Of a stretch of 64,000 nt of DNA, positions 35,251-45,211 are shown in pieces. Position numbers and translations under genes: made by a program. The DNA is taken from NCBI GenBank assembly GCA_030549495.1, contig JAUIRK010000014.1, positions 62,001-126,000 on the forward strand, given 5' to 3'. Origin of the DNA: Nectonema munidae. Its lineage: Eukaryota; Nematomorpha; Nectonematoida; Nectonematidae. Position 1 is the first letter of the stretch, and every line of letters begins with the position of its first letter. Under the pieces are notes generated by a model, which searched no databases, was not told where the DNA came from, and saw only the letters and a program-made list of their open reading frames with translations.

Positions 35251-37180
35251 TATAAAATCTCGCTATTATGCCACCCTTCGGGGCCGACCAAAAGTGGCAT
35301 AATAGCGAGAGTGGCATAGTAGCGAGGGTTTTGTAAAAATAGCCTTATTTTTTCAAATAAAATCACATTTATTAAAAAACAGTTTTATTTTTTTATATAT
35401 TTGTGTCCTATTCCAAAGCTCTCAAAAATGGTTGTCTGACGCATTTTCATATGGCGGATCTCAAGCATTTCTTGATCTAAACAATCGCACGCTTGCATCA
35501 CTTTGAGCTTTACGCTACAATGCTGCATAAATTTTCGAACAGTGCTCCACGCTCTTTGGGCTTCTTGGAATTGAACCACTTCCTCTTCGATAGTTTCCTT
35601 GTCGTCTTCGCTTTCAATTTGTTCCTTGCTTTTCAGCACTTCCTCAGCAATCTCCTCTAGCAGAAGAGAGCCACTAGTTGCGAGACGCTCGTCAGCATTG
35701 AGAAAGTCAGTTAGCTCAATCTCCTCGTTATTGTGCATCTTTTCCTCAGTAGGCAAAGCATTCCAAATCTCGAGCAACTCTTCATCTTTTGGCTCAATCT
35801 GATCAATTTCTTCTTCCACAAACTTAGCTTTTACAAAACAGTTTTTGATGACCGATTTGTTAACCTGCTCCCAAGCATACCGGGCAACGTGTAGAGCATC
35901 AAGCAACGTGAACTTAAACTCTCTTTCCTCGTCTATGGCTTCAAGCCTGCGAGAGAGCAAAAGTTTCTTGTAGTGGCGTTTGAGACTCTCTATAACCCCC
36001 TGATCCATTGGTTGCGAGATTGATGTTGTGTTAGGAGGAAAAAATAGCAGCTTTATATTGTCGAACTGGAGATCAGATGGGTGGCCACAGAAGTTATCGA
36101 GACAAAGCAGCACTTTGCGTCCCTGCTTGACGAGTCGCTCGTTCCACTCACGCAATGTTTCTTCGAAGAGCTCCGCCGTCATCCACGCTTTCGAATTTGC
36201 CTTGTATGTCACCGGAATTTTTTTGTTTTTGAAGGCACGCGGTTTCTTTGAATTGCCAATCACCAGAAGAGGAAGCTTTTCGTTGCCGCTCATGTTTGCT
36301 CCAACCAGAAGAGTGATTCTTTGCTTACTTTTTTTACCTCCAGTGCACCGCTCTCCTCTGAAAGCCATGGTCTTGTTTGGTAGCAGCTGCCAGAAGAGTC
36401 CAGTTTCGTCTAGATTGAAGACGTCTTCTGCAGAAAATTGTGCAAGCAAAGGTCGGAGAACCTGTTGTTGCCACTCAAAAAGAGATTGCAAATTTACCGC
36501 TCCTGCTTCTCCTTGTATTGTTTTAAAAGTAATGCCGTAACGCTTTTTGAAATTGTCCAGCCAACCGTCGCTTGCCATGAATCCCGGAATGTGCATTATC
36601 TCGGCCAGTTTCATTGCCTTTTCTTTGACCAGACTTCCACTGACAGGCAGATTGTGTCCTCTCGCTGTCTTCAGCCACATGAGCACCCCTTCATCGAGAT
36701 TTGGATCGTGAGCCTGCGTCAACTTAACGCGTTTCGATGAAAATCCAGTTTTGATTGCAGCCTCGATTGCATCCTTTTTGCTGAGAATGCTTTTTACCGT
36801 AGTTCTCTTCACTTCAATACCCCATTTCTTGCTTATTTCTCTGGCCAGCTTGGACTGATTAGGCTCATTTTTTTCGGCATCAATAATTTCTTTTTTCTGC
36901 TTTAGAGTGAAATCGGTTCGCTTGCGTTTTATATCTGACATGTTAATTTTTTACGCAAATAAAAACAATAAATCTAAAAAAATATATTCATTAATTTTGT
37001 AAAAAAAGTTGAGAAATATAATTAAAAAACGCAACACACAAATAAATAGTGGCATAATAGCGAGATTAGGTGGTGGCATAGTAAGTTTATTTTCTACTGA
37101 ATTTTGTCCGGACCGAGTGAAAGTGGCATAGTAGCGAAAGTGGCATAGTACCGAGGGGGCATAGTAGCGAGATTCTACTG
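35251..37180 (-). mobile_element. Tigger/pogo transposon, near full length
   Basis: Read on the minus strand, the transposase 5' side has end CAGTAGAATCTCGCTACTAT followed by GCC, with TA outside (37181-37182). The other end reads inward TAAAATCTCGCTATTATGCC and seems to have lost the outermost CAG. Subterminal GTGGCATA(A/G)TAGCGAG units are repeated at both ends. The 518-codon transposase fills most of the interior. The element sits in LINE copy A with a TA on each side. The clean frame suggests a recent insertion. Confidence 0.9.
35385..36941 (-). CDS. Tigger transposase, intact open frame
   Basis: 518 residues without interruption. Residues 5-60 form a CENP-B N-terminal/Psq helix-turn-helix (FTLKQKKEIIDAE). 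Residues 80-145 are a CENP-B-type second HTH ending DGWLDNFKKRYGI. The DDE_1 core follows with NLDETGLFW (Asp178), LLCLDNFCGH (Asp282) and PMDQGVIESLK (Asp313), the DDD triad of the Tigger group. The C-terminal tail is acidic and ends with QTTIFESF (502-509), close to a PCNA-binding PIP box, a feature known from pogo transposase; only one of the two aromatics is kept. All catalytic residues visible to me are present, so the protein could still be active, though one transposon end looks trimmed. Compared with other mobile genes in the window it is exceptionally well preserved. Confidence 0.95.
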   Translation of the reverse strand: MSDIKRKRTDFTLKQKKEIIDAEKNEPNQSKLAREISKKWGIEVKRTTVKSILSKKDAIEAAIKTGFSSKRVKLTQAHDPNLDEGVLMWLKTARGHNLPVSGSLVKEKAMKLAEIMHIPGFMASDGWLDNFKKRYGITFKTIQGEAGAVNLQSLFEWQQQVLRPLLAQFSAEDVFNLDETGLFWQLLPNKTMAFRGERCTGGKKSKQRITLLVGANMSGNEKLPLLVIGNSKKPRAFKNKKIPVTYKANSKAWMTAELFEETLREWNERLVKQGRKVLLCLDNFCGHPSDLQFDNIKLLFFPPNTTSISQPMDQGVIESLKRHYKKLLLSRRLEAIDEEREFKFTLLDALHVARYAWEQVNKSVIKNCFVKAKFVEEEIDQIEPKDEELLEIWNALPTEEKMHNNEEIELTDFLNADERLATSGSLLLEEIAEEVLKSKEQIESEDDKETIEEEVVQFQEAQRAWSTVRKFMQHCSVKLKVMQACDCLDQEMLEIRHMKMRQTTIFESFGIGHKYIKK

Positions 37181-37284
37181 TATTTCGTTTTTCATTTGGT
37201 GAAAAGAGATTATTTAACTTTTTCCAGATGTTTCTAGATGATGTGTGGGAAAAATAATACTTGTTGAAATATTTATATTTGGAT

Positions 37285-39080
37285 TCTTTGTTTTAGGTTT
37301 GAAAAGTCGATGCAGTGGCATTTACTGTGGTTAATGGTCAACAGATTAGAATTGCACGAATTATGGATTTGCTCAAGAGTAGATAAAATCAAAGCATTAT
37401 CAAGAAAGCCAATGTCATCAGCAAACAACACGATTTCACTCTTTTCTAATGAGTTAGGTAAATCATTAATAAATATAGAAAAAAGCAATGGACTAAGTAG
37501 CGAGCCTTGAGGTTCCCCATTTAATTGTTAGTATTGGGAGTGACTGGTATGGTTTACGAAGACGGTTTGGTATCTATCTTACAAATAGGATTCCAAGAAT
37601 TTGAGCGAAAAATGTGGAAAACCGTAGACACCAAGTTTTTTCATAAGCAAACTAAAAGGAATTGAGTCGAATACGTTTTTAAGGTCTATGAAAAAACAGA
37701 AAACTTTTTGTTTGTTTTCTAGCGCATTTACAATTTTATTAATAAAAATAGAATGCTACATTTCTGTGGAATAGCTCTTTCTCAAACCGAATTGACCAGA
37801 AAAAAACAAAGAATAATAATTTAAAAAGCGGTTAATTTGGTTAGAGAGTATGGGAATAAGGGAGATTGGACGGTTGTTATCCATTTTAGAACTATCACCT
37901 TTTTTGAGAATAGGAATAACCTTAAAAGTCTTAAAATCTTTAGGAAATACACTTTTTTGAACGCATAAATTGAATAGTTTGAATGAAGGAACCACTATTC
38001 TATTCTTAGCAAGGATGAGATCGAAGCGAGATCAACCATAAATATCCTCTTTTTGCTTCTTTTTAAGCTGCTAATCGCCAAAAGTACGTCAATGAAGCTC
38101 TTATATTAATATACTCATGCATCACTTCTGAGTAGGAATTTTTAAATTTGGTTCTTCTATAAATTTTGTCTCTATGTTTAGTAAAAGTAAGTATATATTC
38201 ATTCATCTAAGGAGCCTTGTAATATTTGTATTTCTGAGTTTTATCTGTTAAATGTTCAGTCTTGCAAACAAGCTTATTCTGAATTAACTTATCATTAATT
38301 TTATTAGCTATCATTTCAGGATCACCCAGCAAAAAAGTGAAGGAAAAACAACTTTTGAAAGAGATACAATTTTTTCCTACTAGAATCAATGTTTAGAGAA
38401 AGTAGAATTGGAAAAAGATGCGATATGTGCGTATAAACAATAAAAGATTTTGGAGAAAAACTACTTCTGTTGAGGAAAAATTGTCTAGAAGCGTGCCTGA
38501 ATAGGGTCTTGTGGCAGAAGTTATCATTGGGCTAAAAGAAGCAGAGGTTAGAATATTCAAAAAGGAAGACACGTGTATATTTGAGAGGCTTTGAAGTAAG
38601 TTTAGCTTAAAATCTCCAACCAGCAAGTTTTTCGAGTTATTTGAAAAATTGCTGATGAAGACATCGAAGTCATGCATGAATGAGAGTATTTTTTAGAGTT
38701 TTGACACGGTCTTCTGTTAAACTTATGTATATGAAGTTTCGCGTCAGCCAAAATAAGTGATATGCTTGTAAACTCACATGTTTCAGTAAGAACATCGTTA
38801 TTTAATACCGAGATGACTGATGAATGAAGAGTGCTAAACCACAGTGAGAGGATTACTAAAGTTGATAAATTTATAGGAAGGAATATGAGAGATTAAAGTA
38901 TCGGTTTCAACTAGCCACGTCTCATGAAGACAAATAATTGATATGGGCCACGGTGATGTAGAGTTTACATGCGCTATAAAAATTTCTAACTCTGCAAATT
39001 TTGACTTTAGAGACTGAATGTTTAAAGAAATTATTTTTATATTACCCTCAATTGAAGGAATTTGATCCAGATTCACTTCA
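37285..39080 (-). mobile_element. LINE copy B (CR1/jockey-like), endonuclease to mid RT
   Basis: Minus strand. The endonuclease start KIISLNIQSLKSKFAELE and IICLHETWL is at 39.07-38.84 kb, then LLVGDFKLNLLQSL and GTLLDNFSS at 38.68-38.45, RT motifs FKVIPILKKGD, NNRPISLIP and GQFGLRKSYST at 37.99-37.75, and GEPQGSLLSPLLFSIFINDL with FADD at 37.53-37.27. It ends abruptly near 37285, where copy A begins. Many frame changes and stops show it is old. Confidence 0.75.
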
Positions 39081-40974
39081 TTCGATGCTTTAAAAAATAA
39101 TAATCGTCCGGTTTATCAAAATCAAAAAAATTTAAAGGGTCTTGGTGAAAATAATTTTTATTCATCAACTTTAAATAATTTTAATGTTATTGCGTTCTTT
39201 TTGAACCTGAGGACAGACATGATTTAACGCTGAATGGTTAGTAATAATACACTATTAGATTAATTTTATTTCCGCCTAAAATTTGACAATTCGCCCACCG
39301 TTGAGAAATCACGTAGCTTACACGTTTATTCCAAATATAAGGTGCTATTTATGCGTTTCTAAACAGAGAAAAGAGCTTAAAATATATTATAGAGACTTAA
39401 AAGTTGGCAAAATGGGGGTGATAAAAATGTTGGGAATATAGTGGGAAGTTTTCTTCCAAAGAAAACCCTTCACTCCTTAGATATATAAGCGTTAAATCTA
39501 AAACAAAATGAGCTCTTGCTAGCTGTGTGAATGACATAATTTGATCTTAAGTGTCTGGTAAAATCTCACCCTATTGTAGTAGGGTAAAAGCGCTTGTTAC
39601 TTATATCGCAAGTCATAATTACAATCAGCAAAATTTTCAAAGACATTAGACAAACTTCCATTGAAGAGTTTAAATATAAACATTGCTAGGCTATACTTAC
39701 AGAGATCATGAACTTTTAATATCTTGCAATCAATAAATAAGTTATTAGTATGACATATACACATAGTTAACGTCATAAATATATCTTACTGCTTTTTTGA
39801 GATTTTTCTCAATGTATTATCTATTATTTTACCTAACAACTGAAAGTTGTCTACAACTTCAAAGAGCAAATTATCCAATTTTAAATTTAACTGATTATTC
39901 CTAAAAAAAGGATTAATTTTGATTTATTTTTATCCATTATCATTCCATTTTTAAAAGCCCAATCAAACCAACTGTGAAGTTCATTTTGTGTATACTTTTC
40001 AAAATTTGATACTTCAAAAAACAGCATATTTATAGTGAGATCATCTTCAAAACAAAAATAGCTTAGCTTACGGTTGGTGTAATACAAACAAATCATTGGT
40101 AAATATCAAAAAAAGAAGTGGACCTAAAATGGATGCTCGGGGAACACCTGTATTTGCACACTTTTCATCAGATAAAACTCACACTTGTTGTTGTCTCAAC
40201 TGTACATATGAATCCAAAAGAAACAATGCACTTTTTTAGAAATCACACAGACTTAACTTTTGAAGTGAGAGCTTATGAGGAATTAAATCAAATGCTTTAG
40301 AAAAGTCTATAAAAACAGGTAGAGTGGAATAACCTGCTGAATATTTATCAATAATATGATTTACTAACAAACAAAGTAAGGATTGAGTATTCAAACTAAT
40401 AAGAAAAAATGAGCTCATTTGTTTAAAGAATACGTTCTCAAATATTTTTGAGATAGTTGGAATTATAAACACAGGTCTAAAATGGTCAACATTATATTTA
40501 TCTCCTTTTTTGAAAAAGGATACACTTTACTAAGTTCAAACATGTTAGGATACACAAAAAATTCAAGGCATGAAACGTATTAGAAAGAATTCCACCAAAA
40601 TATCTATAACTTTTGTTTGATTCAAAAGAATTTACAACCAACATTATATCTTGCAAAGAAAACTTCACGAAATCAAAAGCAAGTTTATTACTATTCAAAA
40701 ATTTAAAGTAATCAACACTTTGAAATGAAGGACTAATCAAATTCGTCAATTTTGTGTTAAACACATTTGAGAGCTCAAATCTTTCATCAATTATATCTTC
40801 ATACTTAGAGATCATTTAAATGTGTTATAGAAGTGTTGAGTAATGCATTAACTTTATTTAAAATTTTCTTTGACCTAGTTTCTTCAGAGAAATATTTAAA
40901 ATTGTACTCATTTTGTAATTTTTCGGAAAAGTATTTTTTGTTTCTTTCTTTTCTCATTTTACCCCAGTTTTAAT

Positions 40975-41114
40975 AGCATTTTTATGGGGCGTTTTCATCG
41001 AGAAGGCACAATTGCGCCGCTTCTATCGAACTATGAGGAAAGTAGGCTTGATGCGTGATTGAACCCAAGACCTTGAGTTATCGAATCCAGCATCTAACCA
41101 ACTTTACTCACGCC
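40975..41114 (-). mobile_element. tRNA-derived SINE
   Basis: Minus strand, from 41114: GGCGTGAGTAAAGTTGGTTA is a tRNA-like 5' end with box A. GGGTTCAATC (41066-41057) is box B at proper distance. The body continues past a GGCGCAATTGTGCC palindrome to AACGCCCCATAAAAATGC near 40975. The acceptor stem does not pair, so it is a SINE rather than a tRNA. It lies within LINE copy C. Confidence 0.5.
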
Positions 41115-41580
41115 TTACTTTATTTTTATAATAAAGGTTGAAATTTTTCCTAAAAGTTATAACTTTGGTGTTATTACTTAAAAGATGGGAAAGGTTGGCC
41201 TACAATTTAGGAAAAAAATCGTTCAGATTATCAAAAGTATTGTATAGATATGCATGCCAATTAAATGATGAGCCTGATTCAATATTGGATAAATATTTTT
41301 ATAATAATAATAATAACAATAACTTAATTTACAAAAGTTTTACGAGCACACAAACTTAATTGAAAGCAAAAAGTGAAATTTGGAAGAACAAACATTCATG
41401 AGTGTAGTCCAAGAGCAAACGCAGTAAAAAAAATTAAAAAGAAGTTACTTTTCAAGGTTAGCATCAAAGACGACTCAGCCTCGCGAAGACAAAATTATAT
41501 TGATAGGCTTTACAATTAAAACTAAAGTCAAAGAAAATGAAGACAGGTAAGTGATGGGATATATGAAAACTAATAATAAT

Positions 41581-42673
41581 TAGGGCGAGTAAAAGTCAAT
41601 AAAGTCAACTTTTATTTGCCGTTTAGCAAAAACTCTTTGAAGAAGATCTTTACTTGTTTAGTCTAAAATTTTTTGAACTAATTTCAAATTTTTAAGTCAA
41701 TCAAAGTCAATTTTTCCAGTTTAGGTAAATAAAGTCAATTTTTATATTTAACACTTTTTGATTCAATGTGCCTAAAATTGTTATAAGCGATGCAAACAAG
41801 ATTTCTTATTTATATCAACACCTCCACAATAGTTGGGCTTTTTTTCATCTAATAAAAGGTTTTACTGTAAAGTTTGCGTGACTGAGGTTAAACATAAAGA
41901 AGTTTTTTGTAAGACAAATTTTACAAAATTCTAGATTACCGGCATTAAATCCTTCAAAATTAGTAATAGAAAAAGACGTTCTTTTTTCAAACCTATCGGC
42001 AACACTTCAGTTCCAATTTTAACGAAATTGACAAATTGGTTGCAAGCAGCAAAATATTTTCATTAAAATCTTCCAGCAGTGAAGAAATTAATGATGAAGA
42101 TGATTGAATTTTATTGCCAATCAAGAAATTGTTAAAAAAAGAAAATCTGTGTCAAACTTGCTAACAATAATAATTAGAGAATATTCACGATTCATTGATT
42201 TAGTCGGAAAAAGTCAACATGGAGACATTTTCAGTCGAAGATGCCTTTACTTGTTTCAACATTATTTCATTTAAGACGAATGTGGCGTTAGAAGTTATCT
42301 TGAAAATAGATTCAAATAAAATGAAATCAATAAAATCCTGAAAATGGAAAACTCTCAAATCTCTCGCAGTACTTATTCCAAATTACAAAATTGTCAAGTT
42401 TTTACTTTAGAAGTAGAAAGATCTTTTTCTAAATTGAAAAAACTGCTAGAAAATAATCGAATTTTAAATCAGAAAATGTCATTAATTATATATTGTTGTA
42501 TTGCAAAGTCATGGATTCTTTGAAATAATTTTCAATACTTTCTCTAAAGTGTTCATAGTTGTTCAATTCAAAAAGTCAATAAAGTCAATTTTTTCTCTGA
42601 GTAAAAGTCAATTTTTTCTAATTTTTTTGGGTCAATTTTTTCCAATTTTTTGGGTCAATTTTTCCTCGCCCTG
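41581..42673 (+). mobile_element. CGGBP1-like hAT deletion derivative
   Basis: The left end is TAGGGCGAG and the right end CTCGCCCTG, a clear inverted pair (one T for C change). Flanks ATAATAAT and CTAATAAT agree in 7 of 8 bases, fitting an 8-bp hAT duplication. The left part repeats AAGTCAATAAAGTCAA. The interior reads SLSKLQNCQV-like sequence, then FTLEVERSFSKLKKLLENNR and SLIIYCC, the hAT C-terminal dimerisation region. The transposase front is missing, so this is a non-autonomous deletion derivative of the same family as 14982-17109. It is inserted in LINE copy C. Confidence 0.75.
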
Positions 42674-43708
42674 CTAATAATTGTATGCATTAGGATAACA
42701 AAAATTAAATGGGATGAATATGTTGAATTTTATTGCCAATCAAGAAATTGTTAAAAAAAGAAAATCTGTGTCAAACTTGCTAACAATAATAAATAATAAT
42801 CATAATAAATAATAAATAAATAATCGAATTTTAAATCAGAAAATGTCATTAATTATATATTGTTGTATTGCAAAGTCATGGATTCTTTGAAATAATTTTC
42901 AATACTTTCTCTAAAGTGTTCATAGTTGTTCAATTCAAAAAGTCAATAAAGTCAATTTTTTCTCTGAGTAAAAGTCAATTTTTTCTAATTTTTTTGGGTC
43001 AATTTTTTCCAATTTTTTGGGTCAATTTTTCCTCGCCCTGCTAATAATTGTATGCATTAGGATAACAAAAATTAAATGGGATGAATATGTTGAATTTTAT
43101 TGCCAATCAAGAAATTGTTAAAAAAAGAAAATCTGTGTCAAACTTGCTAACAATAATAATTAGAGAATATTCACGATTCATTGATTTAGTCGGAAAAAGT
43201 CAACATGGAGACATTTTCAGTCGAAGATGCCTTTACTTGTTTCAACATTATTTCATTTAAGACGAATGTGGCGTTAGAAGTTATCTTGAAAATAGATTCA
43301 AATAAAATGAAATCAATAAAATCCTGAAAATGGAAAACTCTCAAATCTCTCGCAGTACTTATTCCAAATTACAAAATTGTCAAGTTTTTACTTTAGAAGT
43401 AGAAAGATCTTTTTCTAAATTGAAAAAACTGCTAGAAAATAATCGAATTTTAAATCAGAAAATGTCATTAATTATATATTGTTGTATTGCAAAGTCATGG
43501 ATTCTTTGAAATAATTTTCAATACTTTCTCTAAAGTGTTCATAGTTGTTCAATTCAAAAAGTCAATAAAGTCAATTTTTTCTCTGAGTAAAAGTCAATTT
43601 TTTCTAATTTTTTTGGGTCAATTTTTTCCAATTTTTTGGGTCAATTTTTCCTCGCCCTGCTAATAATTGTATGCATTAGGATAACAAAAATTAAATGGGA
43701 TGAATATG
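42104..43708. repeat. Three tandem copies of a 619-bp block (middle one shortened)
   Basis: Blocks start at 42104, 42723 and 43090, each at TTGAATTTTATTGCCAATCA. Blocks 1 and 3 look identical over about 619 bp by eye. The middle block is 367 bp: it lacks about 250 bp and has an AATAATAAATAATAATCATA-like filler at the junction. Each block holds the hAT right half, its CTCGCCCTG end and about 48 bp of non-transposon flank, so the duplication happened after the hAT insertion and is not transposition. Confidence 0.95.
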
Positions 43709-44197
43709 TTGTTGATAAGGGTATTTGGAAATTGAAGGTTATAACAATATATTTAAAAAGGAAAACAAATTATTTTAAACTTTAAACAAATCAAAATTAA
43801 AATCACCAACAAAAATACTCATTTAATAATCATAATTATAATTGACCATGAACTCTTCAAATTCATGTAAAAAAGAAAGAATATCATAATTATCACTAGA
43901 AGGTTTACAATATATGGTAAACACAAAATTTGCTGTTTGCATAATTATCACATACAGGAAATTTCACACCATTATAAACATAGAAAGCTAAACATGAAAG
44001 GGAACTCACCGATGGAGGCAGGCAAACGCAAACTAGACAGTAGCGATCAATACTAAAAGTCTTATCAAAATGTTTAAGCCAAGTTTCTTGAAAACAGATT
44101 ACATGTGCTAAAGTATTGTTATGGGGAGAAAATAAATTGAGGAAAGTCAAATTACGTATCCATTTTGCGAAATTCGTGAAGTAAAAGATTTATCAAA

Positions 44198-44203
44198 TTT
44201 ATT
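44198..44203 (-). terminator. Poly(A) signal of the HRGG-repeat gene
   Basis: AATAAA on the minus strand about 50 bases after the stop codon. It lies just before the LINE endonuclease remnant that begins near 44150. Confidence 0.5.
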
Positions 44204-44251
44204 AAAATATTAGCATGAATGCTCTTCAACATGCCCATCATCATACCCATT

Positions 44252-44644
44252 TCAACCCCTATGACCTCCACGATGTCCACCACGATGACCTCCACGGTGT
44301 CCACCACGATGACCTCCACGGTGTCCACCACGATGACCTCCACGGTGTCCACCACGATGACCTCCACGGTGTCCACCACGATGTGAACTTCTTCGTTTTT
44401 CTCTAACATTAATATCTTTAGAATGTTGACAAGTGAGAGATTTATTGTCAAAAATTTTCTCCTTTTCACACTCCATTACTTTCCAAGAACTTTTATTGCA
44501 GATCCAGTACGAAGGACCGACTTGTGCACCCTCCGACATATCTTTGGGCATCATCATTCCCTCTATTTTCTTTTCGCATTTGTCTCCAATCTTTATGGCA
44601 CCAACCACAACCAAACTACAAAAAACGAGGAAAAGAGAATTCAT
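44252..44644 (-). CDS. Small secreted CBM14-like protein with furin-type site and HRGG repeat tail
   Basis: A 130-residue protein. Residues 1-16 form a signal peptide ending near VVVGA. Residues 23-73 hold Cys23, Cys49, Cys59 and Cys72; the YWIC-x9-C-x12-C part, with an aromatic before the Cys and IFDN before the last one, matches the core of chitin-binding type 2 (CBM14/peritrophin) domains, although the usual six Cys are not all there. Residues 81-84 read REKR, a furin/proprotein-convertase consensus, followed by RSS and ten HRGG units plus HRG to the end. Cleavage there would release a strongly basic His/Arg/Gly peptide. The tail is built from a 24-bp DNA unit encoding two GGHR units with different synonymous codons. 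A TATA box and a poly(A) signal frame the gene, which appears intronless. Role unknown; extracellular matrix, metal-binding or antimicrobial roles are guesses from composition. Confidence 0.8.
   Translation of the reverse strand: MNSLFLVFCSLVVVGAIKIGDKCEKKIEGMMMPKDMSEGAQVGPSYWICNKSSWKVMECEKEKIFDNKSLTCQHSKDINVREKRRSSHRGGHRGGHRGGHRGGHRGGHRGGHRGGHRGGHRGGHRGGHRG
44258..44382. repeat. 24-bp coding minisatellite (HRGG tail)
   Basis: Near-perfect tandem copies of a 24-bp unit, on the plus strand CACGGTGTCCACCACGATGA followed by CCTC. Each unit encodes two GGHR blocks on the minus strand. The unit length is a multiple of three, so copy number can change without shifting the frame. Confidence 0.9.
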
Positions 44645-44670
44645 TCTTACGATGAGACGCGATTTCTTCG

Positions 44671-44682
44671 CTATTTATATAC
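44671..44682 (-). promoter_or_regulatory. TATA box of the HRGG-repeat secreted protein gene
   Basis: GTATATAAATAG on the minus strand, with its first TATA T 37 bases before the start codon. A start of transcription about 30 bases downstream would leave a 5' UTR of only about 4-10 bases. Confidence 0.6.
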
Positions 44683-44996
44683 GCAAGCCTCATCCTAGCT
44701 CTTCTTGTGTATTCAAATAAAATGAAAACTGCTTCGAACGGAGCCGTGCTTTTGCATTCCTAATTTTTTGTTCGCATCAAACCACAAAATATGATTCATA
44801 TTTTGGTATGCGCCTTCAACATTTAAATTTTAAGCCTCTTTAAACAGACATTCAAATCACCCTCCTCTACGCAAATGGAGATGCAGGTCATTTTTGCTGG
44901 CACAGCCGTCATGCATTTATCAAAGCATTCTAGCATATTCTAAATAGTGCCTTTTTTGGCAATGAGAAAATCCTTCAACTTCCCATTTTATCGATG

Positions 44997-45125
44997 AACC
45001 CTTTCGTGATCAGAAAAATCAGAAGATATTTATTAAAAAGCAGAAGATTCATATACAAAAATATTTGAAAAAGCAGAGTAAAATTGTTTATGTATCATAT
45101 ATGATACACTGGTCACGAAAGGGTT
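44997..45125. mobile_element. piggyBac-type MITE, copy 1
   Basis: Ends AACCCTTTCGTGATCA and TGGTCACGAAAGGGTT are inverted repeats of piggyBac style, although the flanking TTAA is not kept. Internal ATCAGAAGATATTTATTAAA and AAAGCAG match the MITE at 63763. A perfect 18-bp palindrome TGTATCATATATGATACA lies 17 bases from the right end. Confidence 0.65.
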
Positions 45126-45211
45126 ATAATTTAAAAATATTAAAAATTGGAAAATTTTATCTCAATCTTAAACAAACATGTATACCATTTTTAGTACTAA
45201 ACGGTCTTTTT

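Larger units (their letters stand above)
34240..37280 (-). mobile_element. LINE copy A (CR1/jockey-like), interrupted by Tigger
   Basis: Minus strand. The upstream piece (about 37280-37185) reads SRNIWKKLNNLFSPNEKR, typical of the endonuclease-RT linker. The Tigger follows, and the LINE resumes at about 35250 with FSNILNEHFTGNFRES, then FPKALKQSKITPIFK, NYRSISILPCLSKLFEKV, KQFGFRRDHFTYLLHSFF, ISIFFDLSKAF, GTPQGSILSPLLFTVF and YSDD, and fades near 34240. Stops and frame changes are scattered through it. The endonuclease is missing by 5' truncation or by junction with the neighbouring copy B. Confidence 0.75.
39340..44150 (-). mobile_element. LINE copy C (CR1/jockey-like), split by a hAT and a SINE
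   Basis: Minus strand. The endonuclease start is at 44150-43710 (VICFQETWLKHFDK, then SIFVGDFNFD). After an interruption by the hAT block and linker DNA, RT resumes near 40815 (KLTNLISPSF), with KIFENVFFKQ, LPVFIDFSKAFDLIPHKL and GVPRASILGPLLFLIFTNDL at 40.47-40.08, a KNGMIMDKNKSKLI palm segment at 39.97, and a decayed C-terminal region with FGRKLPTIFP to about 39.34 kb. Both halves are on one strand in the right order, so they are probably one insertion. It carries numerous stops and frame changes. Confidence 0.65.

Noticed and set aside
35599-36740. Three plus-strand open frames of 67-170 codons
   Set aside because: They lie antisense to the intact Tigger transposase and follow its codon pattern.
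44215-44406. Plus-strand frame rich in HHDDLHG repeats
   Set aside because: It is the mirror of the HRGG array; the minus strand has the signal peptide, TATA box and poly(A) signal.
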